Assembly: GCA_945893145.1 (NCBI GenBank)
Contig: CAMDDZ010000007.1
Location: forward strand, 34,071 to 98,070
DNA: 64,000 nt
Origin: Rhodoplanes serenus
Lineage (GTDB): Bacteria; Pseudomonadota; Alphaproteobacteria; Rhizobiales; Xanthobacteraceae
Direction: 5' to 3'
The notes below the pieces were generated by a model that worked only from the letters and a program-made list of their open reading frames with translations, searched no databases and was not told the DNA's origin. Every line of letters begins with the position of its first letter. Position 1 is the stretch's first letter. Position numbers and translations under genes: made by a program. Shown here piece after piece: positions 24,924 to 34,862 of this stretch.

Positions 24924-24934
24924 CGCGGGGACAA

Positions 24935-26206
24935 TTAGCCCGCCAGATACTTTTTCGCCAGCACCTTGCCCTCTTCGACCGCGGGCTGGTCGAACGGATC
25001 GACGCCAAGCAATCGCGCCGCGATGATGGTTTCCAGCATGAAATGCATCAGCAATTCGCCCAGGCTGCGCTCGTCGATGGTCTCGACGTGCATCGTGCGC
25101 ACCGGACAGCCATTCTTGGCGAGCGTCTCGGCGGTGGCGCGGCCTTGCGCGGCGACGAGATCGCCGATGGTCTTGCCGCCGAGGCCGGGCTCGCCGGCTC
25201 GCTTGGCGAGTTCGGCATCGACGCGCGGGCCGCGTCCGGCCGTGCCGGCTGTGATGATGGTGAAGAGTTTGTCGCGCGGGCCCGCGATGAAAAGTTGCAA
25301 CTGGCTGTGCTGATCGACCGGGCCCAGGGCGCCGATCGGGGTGGTGCCCTTGCCGTCCTTGCCGAGGCTCTCGGCCCAGAGCTGCACATACCAGTGGGTG
25401 AAGCGCTCCAGGCGATCGGCATAGGCCATCATCACGGCGATCGGCTTGCCGGAAGCCATTGCGCAAGCCGCGCCGACGGCCGCGGGCACCTCGGCGGGCG
25501 GCTTGCCGTCCAGCACCGGCGCGAGCGCCGCCGCAGCGCCAGCGCGCACCGCGCCAATGTCGAGGCCGGTGACGGCCGCGGGCAGGAGGCCCACGTTGGT
25601 CAAAACCGAATAGCGGCCGCCAACACCCGGATCGTGCTCCATCATCGGGATCTGATGGGCCGCCAGCAGATCACGCAGCCCGTTGGCCTTGCCAGGCTTG
25701 GCCGGTTCGGTGAGGCCAAGGACGTGCTTTTCCGGATCGAGCCGCGCGGCTTTGAGTGCGGTCAGCGCCGTGATGGTCTGCATCAGCGTCTCGGCGGTGC
25801 CGCCGGACTTCGAGATCGCGACGAAACGGGCGGATTGCAGCGGCACCCTGTCCAGCAGCGTGCCGTAACTTGCCGGATCGAGATTGTCGGTGAAATGAAT
25901 GCGTGGCGGATCGCGAAGCAGACCCACGCCCGGCACCGCATGGCCGGCCAGTTGCGTCAGCGTTTGGGCGCCGAGGCTCGAGCCGCCGGTGCCGAGAAAC
26001 ACCACGTCGGTCGCGTTGGCGCGCAATAACGTCGCGTAGCCCAGAATGGTTGCGATGTCGTCCTGCTTCTCCGGCAGCCGAAGCAGTGGCAGGGTGCGGT
26101 CGGCGTGACGCGCGCGCAGCCAGTCGAGCGCCTCGCCGGTGCGCTTCAGCGCGTCGGCAAAGCCCGAGGCGCCGGCCTTATCGATGGATTGGGTAACGAG
26201 CGGCAT
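24935..26206 (-). CDS. pgi: glucose-6-phosphate isomerase
   Basis: 423 residues, the short PGI form rather than the 549-residue enterobacterial one. Catalyses glucose-6-phosphate/fructose-6-phosphate interconversion in the cytoplasm. Visible blocks: VVFLGTGGSSLGAQTL, the sugar-phosphate-binding SKSGGTAETLMQT, GVGGRYSVLTNVGLLP with the catalytic-type Glu position replaced by the GGRYS stretch usual for this subgroup, and GPVDQHSQLQLFIAGP. It precedes arfB with an 11-base gap. A 134-base gap to the upstream M16 gene shows no gene. Confidence 0.93.
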   Translation of the reverse strand: MPLVTQSIDKAGASGFADALKRTGEALDWLRARHADRTLPLLRLPEKQDDIATILGYATLLRANATDVVFLGTGGSSLGAQTLTQLAGHAVPGVGLLRDPPRIHFTDNLDPASYGTLLDRVPLQSARFVAISKSGGTAETLMQTITALTALKAARLDPEKHVLGLTEPAKPGKANGLRDLLAAHQIPMMEHDPGVGGRYSVLTNVGLLPAAVTGLDIGAVRAGAAAALAPVLDGKPPAEVPAAVGAACAMASGKPIAVMMAYADRLERFTHWYVQLWAESLGKDGKGTTPIGALGPVDQHSQLQLFIAGPRDKLFTIITAGTAGRGPRVDAELAKRAGEPGLGGKTIGDLVAAQGRATAETLAKNGCPVRTMHVETIDERSLGELLMHFMLETIIAARLLGVDPFDQPAVEEGKVLAKKYLAG

Positions 26207-26340
26207 GGCGTGATGTCTAACTCCGAGATGGCCAATTTGTCCCGCCTGCGGGCCCGTAGCACATCACAAGGAGTCTGCGGAATTAAACCCTTCAGCGGGC
26301 GAAGGCCCGGCCATCCACGCCACCAACGTTGGAAATATTC

Positions 26341-27687
26341 TCAGCCGCCGTTGTCCTTGGAGGTGATGCCCTTGGGCCGGCCAACCACGGTGACCAGCAA
26401 GCCGCCGGCCGCCAGGCGCTTGGCGACCCGCTTGGTGTCCGCGATGGTCACCGCATCGATCAGGCCGTTGCGCTTGTCGATGTAGTCGATGCCAAGCTCG
26501 GCGGTCTGGATCGCCAGCAGCGCGCCCGCGATCTTGGTCGAGGTGTCGAAGGCAAGAGCGTAGGAGCCTTTGAGGTAAGCCTTAGCCTTGGCCAGTTCGT
26601 CCTCGGTCGGGCCTTCAGCAGCCATGCGGCGGATTTCCGCTTCGATCAGGTCGAGCGCCTCGCCGGCGCGATCGGCGCGCGTCTGCGTGCTGCTCATGAA
26701 GAGGGCGGAGTGATCGAGCGGCAGCAGATAAGAATAGACGCCGTAAGCCAGTCCGCGCTTCTCGCGCACCTCGTTGTAAAGCCGCGACGAGAACGATCCG
26801 CCGCCGAGGATATGGTTGACGATGAAGGCCGGGATGAAATCGGGGTCCTTCCGGCTGATGCCGGTGCCGCCGAGACTGAGCACGGCCTGCGGCACGTCGA
26901 GATCGACCACGATGCGGCGTCCGGCGGCCTGGGGCGGGGCCTGCGGTACTGGGGACAGGTTGCTCTTTGCCGGCAGTGCGCCGAACACGCGGTCGAGCAG
27001 CGGGCCGAGCGTCGCCGCGTCGATGTCGCCAACCACCGCAACCTTGAGGTTGTCGCGCGCGAAGACGCGCTTCACGTAAGACCGCAGATCGTCCGGCGTC
27101 AGCAGCGGCACCGATTCAAGCGAGCCGTTGTTCGGGCGCCCATAGGGATGGTTCGGGAAGGCGGTCTTCCACCACAGGCGGGTGGCGATGTCGCCGGGGC
27201 TCGTGGTTTCGCGCCGCAGGCTGGAGAGCACCTGCGCGCGCACGCGCTCCAGCGCCTCGGCCTCGAGGCGTGGTGCGGTGAGCGCCAGCCGGACCAGATC
27301 GAAGCTCTGCGCTTGGCGGTCGCGCAACACGCGCACCGAACCGCTGAAATGATCGCGGCTGGCGTTGAAGCGCAGCTCCAGCGCGTTCTCTTGCATCAAC
27401 CGGTTGAACGCGTTCGCGTCGAGATCGCCGGCGCCCTCGTCGAGCATCGACGAGACCATGTAGGCGAGGCCCGATTTGGTCACGGGGTCCTGGTTGCTGC
27501 CGCCACGGAACGAGAAGTCCATGGCGATCACCGGTACCGCGGGCTCGCGCACCAGCCAGGCTTCGATGCCGCCGGGCGAGACGACGCGTTCGATGGTGGT
27601 GGCTTGAGCGGGCGCGGTCAGCGCAAAAAACAGCGCCGCGAAGGCGGCGGTGACGGCGAGCTTGATCGATCGGGCTTGCATGTTCAC
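26341..27687 (-). CDS. M16 family peptidase-like protein, apparently lacking the zinc site
   Basis: 448 residues with a Sec signal (RSIKLAVTAAFAALFFALTAPAQA). The two tandem M16 halves are recognisable: FRGGSNQDPVTKSGLAYMVSSMLDEGAG, then a second half ending with LAYGVYSYLLPLDHSALF. The HxxEH zinc motif is replaced by YMVSSMLDEG, so this copy should be catalytically dead and serve as the structural partner of the active peptidase encoded just upstream. The start codon is GTG at 27687 overlapping the TGA of the active gene (GTGA); an ATG at 27681 is an alternative. The R/Y motif of the second half (FSSRLYNEVREKRGLAYGVYSY) is kept, as in partner subunits. Confidence 0.92.
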   Translation of the reverse strand: MNMQARSIKLAVTAAFAALFFALTAPAQATTIERVVSPGGIEAWLVREPAVPVIAMDFSFRGGSNQDPVTKSGLAYMVSSMLDEGAGDLDANAFNRLMQENALELRFNASRDHFSGSVRVLRDRQAQSFDLVRLALTAPRLEAEALERVRAQVLSSLRRETTSPGDIATRLWWKTAFPNHPYGRPNNGSLESVPLLTPDDLRSYVKRVFARDNLKVAVVGDIDAATLGPLLDRVFGALPAKSNLSPVPQAPPQAAGRRIVVDLDVPQAVLSLGGTGISRKDPDFIPAFIVNHILGGGSFSSRLYNEVREKRGLAYGVYSYLLPLDHSALFMSSTQTRADRAGEALDLIEAEIRRMAAEGPTEDELAKAKAYLKGSYALAFDTSTKIAGALLAIQTAELGIDYIDKRNGLIDAVTIADTKRVAKRLAAGGLLVTVVGRPKGITSKDNGG

Positions 27688-29048
27688 GAACGCTTTTCCT
27701 CGCGCTTCGGTTGTTCTTTGATGAGATAGCCGCTGACGGAATGGCTCCTGTCGAGCCAGGAGCGCGCGGCATTGCGCACTGCGTCGGCGGTCACCTGGCG
27801 GATGCGATCCGGCCAGCTTCCAACTTTTTCCACGGTCGAGCCGGTGGTCAGTGCGGTGCCGTACCAGCGCGCCATGGTGGCTTGGCTGTCCTGGGCGTAG
27901 ATGGCGTCGGCGAGCAGGCGGTTCTTGCTGCGCGTCAACTCATCCTCGCTGACGCCGTTCACCAGCACCTCGTTGAGCACCTCATCGATCGCATCTTCGA
28001 TCTGCGTGAGCGATACGTTCGGCTTGGGCGTGCCGTAGACGCCAAAGCGCGTTGAGTCGAGTGCCGAGCCCTGGTACCAGGCGCCGGTGCTGACGGCGAG
28101 CGCGCGATCGACGACGAGCGTGCGATAGAGCCGGCTGGCGGTGCCGTTGCCGAGAACGTGGGCGAGCACCTCGATCGCTTCGGACTCGCCGGCTTTGGCG
28201 GTTGCGGCGGAGGGCACCAGATAGCTGCGCTGGAAGCTCGGCTGGGCGACTTGCGGATCGGCCAACGTGACCTGGCGCCGCGACACCTGCGGCGGCTCCT
28301 GCGGCCGGATGCGCGGGCCGATCTGGGCGCGCGGCGCGATCTTGCCGTAGGTCGCCTCGGCCATCGCCTTGACCTCGTCAGCGCTGACGTCGCCGGCGAC
28401 GACCAGGATCGCGTTGTTGGGTGTATAGAAGCGGACATAGAACGCGAGCGCGTCCTCGCGCGTGAGCTTCTCGATCTCCGGCCGCCAGCCGATCACCGGT
28501 CTGCCGTAGGGATGGTTGAGATAGAGCGCAGCCTCGACCTGCTCGCCGAGGCGCGCGGCCGGACTGTTGGCAACGCGCTGGTTCTGCTCTTCCAGGACAA
28601 CGTTGAGCTCGGGCGCGACGACCTCATCGGTGAGCACGAGGCCGGTCATGCGGTCTGCTTCGAATTCCATCAGCATGCGCAGGTGTTCGCGCGAGGCGCG
28701 CTGGTAGTAGCCGGTGTAATCGCTGCCCGTGAAGGCATTCTCCTGGCCACCGATCGCGGCAAGCTCCTTGGAAAAGCGCCCGGCCGGATTGGTCGCAGTG
28801 CCCTTGAACATCAGATGTTCGAGGAAATGCGCGAGACCGGACTTGCCCGGCGTCTCGTCGGCGGCGCCGACCTTGTACCAGACCATGTGGGTGACGACTG
28901 GCGTGCGGCGGTCAGGCACCACCACGATTTCCATGCCGTTGGCGAGCTTGAAGTAACTGACGTTGGGTGGTGCGGCGTCGGCGCGAAGGCCCGACAGGGC
29001 GACGATGAGCGTGAGAGCGGTAACGACGTAAGTCAGACGGTTTTTCAC
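27684..29048 (-). CDS. M16 family zinc metallopeptidase, active subunit
   Basis: 454 residues from a GTG at 29048. Signal peptide KNRLTYVVTALTLIVALSGLRADA, then PNVSYFKLANGMEIVVVPDRRTPVVTHMVWYKVG. The inverted zinc motif HFLEH is in SGLAHFLEHLMFKGT, with the distal Glu in the ELNVVLEEQ region. The periplasmic heterodimer with the partner at 26341-27687 is expected to degrade small peptides, like other bacterial M16 pairs. The in-frame ATG at 29147 would add 33 residues ahead of a perfectly good signal peptide, so it was rejected. GAGAC precedes the GTG at a suitable distance. Confidence 0.94.
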   Translation of the reverse strand: MKNRLTYVVTALTLIVALSGLRADAAPPNVSYFKLANGMEIVVVPDRRTPVVTHMVWYKVGAADETPGKSGLAHFLEHLMFKGTATNPAGRFSKELAAIGGQENAFTGSDYTGYYQRASREHLRMLMEFEADRMTGLVLTDEVVAPELNVVLEEQNQRVANSPAARLGEQVEAALYLNHPYGRPVIGWRPEIEKLTREDALAFYVRFYTPNNAILVVAGDVSADEVKAMAEATYGKIAPRAQIGPRIRPQEPPQVSRRQVTLADPQVAQPSFQRSYLVPSAATAKAGESEAIEVLAHVLGNGTASRLYRTLVVDRALAVSTGAWYQGSALDSTRFGVYGTPKPNVSLTQIEDAIDEVLNEVLVNGVSEDELTRSKNRLLADAIYAQDSQATMARWYGTALTTGSTVEKVGSWPDRIRQVTADAVRNAARSWLDRSHSVSGYLIKEQPKREEKRS

Positions 29049-29151
29049 GTATGCGGTCTCGCCAATGGTTTGACGGGGTTGCGAAGTTCGTTGTTGGTCG
29101 CAGGCGATCACGCGCACGACGAAAAAATCGGCAGCAGGCCGCCGCAATCTC

Positions 29152-29820
29152 TTAGCGCGTCGGGTCCTGCCTGTCGCCCGGCTTGTAATCCCACTTTTGC
29201 TTGCCGATGCCGTAAGGCTGGGCTGGCGAGGGCGTGAGATATCCTGCCGGCGGCTGGGTCAGGCTCGAACGCGCCGGTTCGCCGCTGAAGGGCGTGTACT
29301 CTTCCTTGCTCTGCAAGATGCCGCTGAACATGTTCTTGGCTTGCAGCTCCGCCGGCGTCGACGGACGGGATGGGTCCGGCCGGTCGGTGCCGTCCGGCTT
29401 GCTGCCGGGTTTGGGGGCCGCATTCGGATTGCCGTACTGGTTCGGCAATTGCGGGCGCGTCGCATCGATCGGGTCTGCGTTTGACGCCGCGCGCGTCACC
29501 TTCTTCTTCACGGCCTTCCTGTCGTCGGGATCGACCGGCCAAGCCGGGCCACGCGGTGCCGCGTTCGTGGCCTCCGGCTTTGGCAGATCGCGGGCTGGCG
29601 GGACCACCAGCGGCGAGCGCTCACGGTAGTCGATGCTCGACTCGTCGCGGCGAAGCCCGAACGATTTCAGCAGGCCTTGGATGAACTTGGTGTCGGGCGC
29701 CACGTCGTCGTCATCGTCGGCGCAAGCGCTCAATCCCGCGCCACTGAGCAAAAGTGTCGCAGCGAGAAAGCCCTGCAGGGCGATGCGGGTCAGCCGGTGC
29801 TTCGAAGCGAATGTCATCAT
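29152..29820 (-). CDS. predicted lipoprotein, proline-rich, unknown function
   Basis: About 222 residues from ATG 29820 (ATG 29817 equally possible). The signal peptide ends in a lipobox, LSAC, so the protein is probably anchored in the outer membrane via the Cys. The mature N-terminus begins with a run of five Asp (CADDDDD), and the rest is Pro/Asn/Asp-rich and low complexity with no recognisable domain. It lies between lspA, whose product would process it, and the M16 peptidase pair on the same strand, a neighbourhood that may make it an accessory of those peptidases. Confidence 0.8.
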   Translation of the reverse strand: MMTFASKHRLTRIALQGFLAATLLLSGAGLSACADDDDDVAPDTKFIQGLLKSFGLRRDESSIDYRERSPLVVPPARDLPKPEATNAAPRGPAWPVDPDDRKAVKKKVTRAASNADPIDATRPQLPNQYGNPNAAPKPGSKPDGTDRPDPSRPSTPAELQAKNMFSGILQSKEEYTPFSGEPARSSLTQPPAGYLTPSPAQPYGIGKQKWDYKPGDRQDPTR

Positions 29821-29889
29821 GCCGAGTTCCAAGGCGCCCCTCAAAAACCGCGGGAAATGGCGGCATTTGGACGGGTTTTTAGCCCGCGA

Positions 29890-30414
29890 TCAGGGCGCTT
29901 TTGCGGCGCGGTCCCCGACGAAGGATTCATACAACAATCCGGCCACCCCAGCAACGATGGCCACGTCGGCGAGGTTAAAGGCATACCAATTGAACCGCCA
30001 TGTGGGCCGGGTGATGTGGAGCAGCACGAAATCGGCCACCGCCCCATAGGCCATGCGGTCGATGGCGTTGCCGACCGCGCCGCCGATGATGAGCCCCAGC
30101 GCCAGGGCGCCGAGGCTGGTGCCGGTGCGGGCGAGCCAGAGCCAGAGCAGCGCCACCGCCACCGCCATCAGCGCCAGCAGTGCCCACTGGCCGAATGGTC
30201 CATCCTGCTGCAACCAGCCGTAGCTGATGCCGGTGTTCCAGGTCAGCACGAAGTCCACGAACGGCGCCATCGCGACGCGCCCCTTGCCGGCGAGCTGGAG
30301 GCCGTGGAGCACCCAAAGCTTGAGCGCTTGATCGAGCACGCAGGTGCTGACCGCGACAATGAGCCCGAGCGTACTCGCCGGGCCCCAGAGATTGCGAGAC
30401 GGATTGGTAGCCAT
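29890..30414 (-). CDS. lspA: lipoprotein signal peptidase (signal peptidase II)
   Basis: 174 residues, four predicted membrane segments. Aspartic protease that removes signal peptides from prolipoproteins in the inner membrane. Motifs: STCVLDQALKLWV near the N-terminus, GGAVGNAIDRM and FNWYAFNLADVAI, with the two catalytic Asp in the last two. The start at 30414 gives the conventional cytosolic MATNPSRN leader. It follows ileS as in many bacteria, though a 137-base repeat-containing gap separates them here. Confidence 0.95.
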   Translation of the reverse strand: MATNPSRNLWGPASTLGLIVAVSTCVLDQALKLWVLHGLQLAGKGRVAMAPFVDFVLTWNTGISYGWLQQDGPFGQWALLALMAVAVALLWLWLARTGTSLGALALGLIIGGAVGNAIDRMAYGAVADFVLLHITRPTWRFNWYAFNLADVAIVAGVAGLLYESFVGDRAAKAP

Positions 30415-30420
30415 CAGTCT

Positions 30421-30546
30421 GTCGTCCCCGCGAAGGCGGGGACCCATGGCCACCGCGTTTTCAGATCAGCAAATCGGATCGATCGCGCCATTCGAGGGTG
30501 TCCTGCTCGATCAGACCAATTTCCAGTCGCGATTGGGCGGGACGAC
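30421..30546. repeat. composite palindromic element between ileS and lspA
   Basis: The ends form an inverted repeat, GTCGTCCC at 30421-30428 and GGGACGAC at 30539-30546. Just inside the left end is a perfect hairpin, GTCCCCGC-GAAG-GCGGGGAC (30424-30443). The type is common in alphaproteobacterial intergenic regions. It fills nearly the whole 137-base gap between ileS and lspA. Confidence 0.7.
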
Positions 30547-30551
30547 AGCAA

Positions 30552-33551
30552 CTACTCCGCGGCCTTGCGCAGGGTTTCCCATTCACGCAGCGCCTTGGCG
30601 TCGCGCGGCGTCACGTCGGGATATTTCGAGTCGCTGCCGACCAGGTTCGAGATTTTCCACGAGCGGGCGCACTTGCGGCCCTCGGCGAGGTTCACCACCA
30701 CGGCGACGCCGGGGACCTCCGCAAGCTTGAAGGCGTTGGCCGGGCCTTCTGTATTGGCGAGCGTCGCCGCCGAGGTGATGCAGATTTCCGCAAGATCGGC
30801 ATCGAGCAATGCGGCGAACAGATCGGGGTTCGACACATGCACGATCGGGTCGGCCTCGAGCGAGGAGCCGATGCGCTTGCCCTCGCGCTCGATCTCGATC
30901 GCGCCGGTGACGACGCGGCGCACCAGGCGGATCTTGCGCCACTTCTCGGCGAGCTGATCGTCACGCCAGGCGGCGGGCACGTCGGGGAACAGCTCCAGAT
31001 GCACCGAGGTGGCGTCGGAGCCGTAGCGCTCGCACCAGGCCTCTTCGGTGGTGAAGCACAGCATCGGCGCGAGCCAGATCGCGGTGCAGCGGAAAATCTG
31101 TTCAAGCGCGGTCAGGCAGGCGCGGCGCGTGGTCGAAGAGATCGGGTCGCAGTAGAGCGCGTCCTTGCGCACGTCGAAATAGAACGCCGAGAGGTCGGCG
31201 GTCATGAATGCGCTCAGCGCCGCGAAGATGCGCTTGTAATCGAAATCGGCGTAGGCCTTGCGCACCAGCGCGTCGAGTTCGGCCAGCCGATGCAGCATCA
31301 GCCGCTCGAGCTCCGGCATTTTGGCTGGCGCGACGCGATCGTCTTCGCGAAAATGCGCGAGGTTGCCCAGCATCCAGCGAATGGTGTTGCGCAGCTTGCG
31401 ATAGGTGTCGACGGTGGTTTTGAGAATTTCCGGACCGATGCGCAGGTCATCCGCGTAGTCGGAGGCGCAAACCCACATGCGAAGAATGTCGGCGCCGGAA
31501 TTCTTGATGACGTCCTGCGGCGCGACCGTGTTGCCGAGCGACTTCGACATCTTGCGGCCCTTCTCGTCGAGCACGAAGCCGTGGGTCAGCACCGCGTCGA
31601 ATGGCGCCACGCCGCGCGTGCCGCAGCTTTCCAGCAGCGACGAGTGGAACCAGCCGCGATGCTGGTCGGAGCCTTCGAGATACATCACGACTTCGTTGCC
31701 GTCGTCGTGCTCGCGCTTGATGCCGGCGAACGCCAGGAAATGCTTCGGGTCTTCCAGCACGAAGGCGTGCGTCGAGCCGGAGTCGAACCAGACATCGCAG
31801 ATGTCGTCGACCTTCTTCCAGTCTTCGTTGGCGCGCGAGCCGAGGAAGCGCTCGCGAGCGCCGGCCTGATACCAGGCATCGGCGCCCTCCTGCTCGAAGG
31901 CCTGCGCGATGCGTTCGTTGACCCGCGGGTCGTCGAGGATTTCGGCCGAGCCGTCGCCCTTCTCGCGCACGAACACGGCGATCGGCACGCCCCAGGCGCG
32001 CTGGCGCGAGATCACCCAGTCGGGGCGGCTCTCGATCATGCCGGTGATGCGGTTCTCGCCTGCTGCGGGAACCCAACGCGTCTTGCCGATCTCGCGCAGC
32101 GCGATCTGGCGCAGCGTGCCGTCGAGCCCCTTGATCGGCCGGTCCATGGCGATGAACCACTGCGGCGTGTTGCGGAAGATCACCGGCTTCTTCGAGCGCC
32201 ACGAGTGCGGATATTGATGCTTGAGGCGGCCGCGCGCGATGATCATGCCGGCCTCGGCCAGCGCCTTGATCACCGCCTCGTTGGCGTCGCCCTTCTCGCC
32301 TTTGTCGTTGATGACGCGCTTGCCGGTGAAGCCCGGCGCTTGTTCGGTGAAGGCGCCGTTCTCATCGACCGTGTAGGGAATCGTCGGATTGATGCCGCGT
32401 GCTTCGAGGGCGCGCGCGTTTGCGGTCCAGACCTCGAAGTCCTCGCGACCGTGGCCCGGCGCGGTGTGCACGAAACCAGTACCGGCGTCGTCGGTGACGT
32501 GATCGCCGGGGAGAAGTGGAACGTGGAAGTCGTAGCCACCTTTGCTTTTCAACGGGTGTGAGCACGTTAGCTTTTCGAGGCCAGTAAGATTGGTTGCCTC
32601 GACCATTTTCCAGGCAGTTACTTTGGCTGCCTTGAAGACTGCTTCCGCCAGTTTGTTGGCCAGGACGTATCTGTCGCCGACCTTTGCCCAATTCTCTGGT
32701 GGAGCTTCCGTGACTTCATAAAGTCCATAAAAAATCTTCGGTGAGAATGAGATTGCTCTGTTGCCTGGAAGAGTCCAGGGCGTGGTGGTCCAGATGACAA
32801 CAGACGTGTTTTTGAAGAAGCCGTCGTCCGCGTTGATCGGAAACTTCACCCAAACCGTATCGCTCGTATAATCCTCGTACTCCACCTCGGCTTCGGCGAG
32901 TGCCGTCTTTTCCACCACGCTCCACATCACCGGCTTCGAGCCGCGATACAGCGTTTTGTTGGCGGCGAACGTCATCAGCTCGCGGGCGATCTGCGCCTCT
33001 GCCGGAAAGCTCATCGTCGTATAGGGGTGGTCCCAGTCGCCTTCGACGCCGAGCCGCTTGAACTCCTCACGTTGCACGTTCAGCCAATGCTCCGCATAGG
33101 CGCGGCACTCCTTGCGGAACGCGATCATCGCGGCCGGGTTGGACAGGTTCGGCTTCTGCTTGTTCTTGGAGCGGTAGTTCTCTTCTTCGATCTTCCATTC
33201 GATCGGCAGGCCGTGGCAGTCCCAGCCCGGCACGTAGTTGGAATCGTAGCCAAGCATCTGCTGGCTGCGCGTCACCACGTCCTTGAGGATTTTGTTGAGC
33301 GCGTGCCCGATGTGGATGTTGCCGTTGGCGTAGGGCGGCCCGTCATGGAGAATGAATCGCGGCTTGCCTTTGGCGGCGGCGCGCAGGCGTCCGTAGAGGC
33401 CCTGCGTCTTCCACCGTGTGAGGATTTCCGGCTCGCGCTGTGGCAGGCCGGCGCGCATTGGAAATTCGGTCTGCGGCAGAAATAGCGTCTGGCTGTAGTC
33501 GTCTTCGGGGGCCAGCGCGCCTTTTTTGGAATCGCCGGGCTTGTCGGTCAT
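30552..33551 (-). CDS. ileS: isoleucyl-tRNA synthetase
   Basis: 999 residues, class I synthetase. HIGH signature [16 protein letters not shown] loop [10 protein letters not shown], and a CP1 editing domain with [10 protein letters not shown] and [16 protein letters not shown]. The C-terminal zinc finger is degenerate: the segment reads GRKCARSWK, with Ser in place of the second Cys, and no second CxxC is visible. Inside the gene, about 32520-32810 (coding for the editing domain) is visibly lower in GC than the rest. Second gene after ribF (66-base gap) in a housekeeping run. Confidence 0.97.
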   Translation of the reverse strand: MTDKPGDSKKGALAPEDDYSQTLFLPQTEFPMRAGLPQREPEILTRWKTQGLYGRLRAAAKGKPRFILHDGPPYANGNIHIGHALNKILKDVVTRSQQMLGYDSNYVPGWDCHGLPIEWKIEEENYRSKNKQKPNLSNPAAMIAFRKECRAYAEHWLNVQREEFKRLGVEGDWDHPYTTMSFPAEAQIARELMTFAANKTLYRGSKPVMWSVVEKTALAEAEVEYEDYTSDTVWVKFPINADDGFFKNTSVVIWTTTPWTLPGNRAISFSPKIFYGLYEVTEAPPENWAKVGDRYVLANKLAEAVFKAAKVTAWKMVEATNLTGLEKLTCSHPLKSKGGYDFHVPLLPGDHVTDDAGTGFVHTAPGHGREDFEVWTANARALEARGINPTIPYTVDENGAFTEQAPGFTGKRVINDKGEKGDANEAVIKALAEAGMIIARGRLKHQYPHSWRSKKPVIFRNTPQWFIAMDRPIKGLDGTLRQIALREIGKTRWVPAAGENRITGMIESRPDWVISRQRAWGVPIAVFVREKGDGSAEILDDPRVNERIAQAFEQEGADAWYQAGARERFLGSRANEDWKKVDDICDVWFDSGSTHAFVLEDPKHFLAFAGIKREHDDGNEVVMYLEGSDQHRGWFHSSLLESCGTRGVAPFDAVLTHGFVLDEKGRKMSKSLGNTVAPQDVIKNSGADILRMWVCASDYADDLRIGPEILKTTVDTYRKLRNTIRWMLGNLAHFREDDRVAPAKMPELERLMLHRLAELDALVRKAYADFDYKRIFAALSAFMTADLSAFYFDVRKDALYCDPISSTTRRACLTALEQIFRCTAIWLAPMLCFTTEEAWCERYGSDATSVHLELFPDVPAAWRDDQLAEKWRKIRLVRRVVTGAIEIEREGKRIGSSLEADPIVHVSNPDLFAALLDADLAEICITSAATLANTEGPANAFKLAEVPGVAVVVNLAEGRKCARSWKISNLVGSDSKYPDVTPRDAKALREWETLRKAAE

Positions 33552-33617
33552 GGCGGGTTCCTAGCAGGCGATGACGGCGGCGAAAAGGCCCGCCAATTGG
33601 GCGTTTCGGACAGCAGC

Positions 33618-34607
33618 TCAGACTTGCGGCGTACCCAAGATTGGAAACGCATCGGGCATCCGAGCCAGCGTCACGCGGGCGTGGCGCGAGTCGTCATCCA
33701 TGCGCCGGATCAGTTCTTCGACATTGGGGAAATTCATCTCCGGCCTGATCCAGGCGATGAAGGCGACGTCGAGCGCGGCGCCATAAAGGTCGCCGGAAAA
33801 ATCGAACAGGAACACTTCGAGCAGCACCGCGCCGGTGTCGAACATCGGCCGGCGTCCGAAGTTCGCAACGCCGTCGTAGCGCGCGCCGCCGACGCCCACG
33901 CGAACCGCATAGACGCCGTGTTTGAGGCCGCAGTCGGGATCGAGCCGCAGGTTCGCGGTCGGATAGCCGAGCTCGCGCCCGCGCTTGTCGCCATGCACCA
34001 CCTGGCCGGTGACAAACCAGGGGTAGCCGAGCAGGTCGTTCGCCTCCGCCACGCGGCCGGCCGCGAGCGCATCGCGGATCGCGCCCGAGGAGACGCGCTT
34101 CCCATGGAGGCTGAACGGCGGCACCACGTCGACCGAGAAGCCATGGTGCGCGCCCTGCGCCACCAGGAAGTCCGGTGAGCCCTGCCGGTCTTTGCCGAAG
34201 TAAAAATTGAAGCCGATGACCGCGCCGCTGATCGCGAATCGATCGACCAGAATGCTGCTGACGAATTCTTCCGCCGGCAGGCTCGCCAGCGCCGCATCGA
34301 AGTTGAGAACGATGGCGCCGTTGATGCCGGTCGCTGCCAGAAGCCGCAGCTTCGCGGCCGCGGAACTGAGCCGGAACGACGGCGCATCCGGTTGAAAGAA
34401 GCTGCGCGGGTGTGGCTCGAAGGTGAGCGCCGCGGCGGGCCGGTGCGAGCCACGGGCGCGCTCCGTCGCCGCCCCAATCACCGCGCAATGGCCGCGGTGG
34501 ACGCCGTCAAAGTTGCCGATGGCAACGACCGCCCGCCGCAGGCGGTCGAGCGCGGGCCCGTCGTCGCGCGCGACCACAAACTGCTGAGATTCTGCGGATA
34601 TCGACAT
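33618..34607 (-). CDS. ribF: bifunctional riboflavin kinase/FAD synthetase
   Basis: 329 residues from ATG 34607 (34619 is an alternative; neither has a strong ribosome site). The N-terminal nucleotidylyltransferase domain has AIGNFDGVHRGH with the HxGH-type motif. The C-terminal riboflavin-kinase domain has VVHGDKRGRELGYPTANL with the PTAN motif and GVANFGRRPMFD. Makes FMN and FAD in the cytoplasm. It heads the minus-strand run ribF-ileS-lspA, an order seen in many bacteria, and is divergent from cheY across about 255 bases. Confidence 0.95.
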   Translation of the reverse strand: MSISAESQQFVVARDDGPALDRLRRAVVAIGNFDGVHRGHCAVIGAATERARGSHRPAAALTFEPHPRSFFQPDAPSFRLSSAAAKLRLLAATGINGAIVLNFDAALASLPAEEFVSSILVDRFAISGAVIGFNFYFGKDRQGSPDFLVAQGAHHGFSVDVVPPFSLHGKRVSSGAIRDALAAGRVAEANDLLGYPWFVTGQVVHGDKRGRELGYPTANLRLDPDCGLKHGVYAVRVGVGGARYDGVANFGRRPMFDTGAVLLEVFLFDFSGDLYGAALDVAFIAWIRPEMNFPNVEELIRRMDDDSRHARVTLARMPDAFPILGTPQV

Positions 34608-34862
34608 AGCGGGCGGCATGGCGGCCAGTATGGCGTTGGCCAGCAGGCTTGTCCGCAAAATGGTTAGCGCGTCGTTAAATCGGTGCGCTGGCCGACGCTG
34701 GCCGGCAACCGATGGCACAGTCGTTTACCGGATATTCAACCCGAACTTGGTACCGTCGCGAGGTTCGGGAGCGCCGGCACTGTGCCGGGGCCCCTTTGTT
34801 ATGCGGCCATGGCGCGAAGCGGCGGGCTCAAAACGCCGGACCTGCGCCGATGGAGGGGCTTG

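Noticed and set aside
34741..34790. Palindromes upstream of cheY as a terminator for ribF or a regulator site
   Set aside because: ribF reads away from this point, there is no U-tract, and no known operator is matched.
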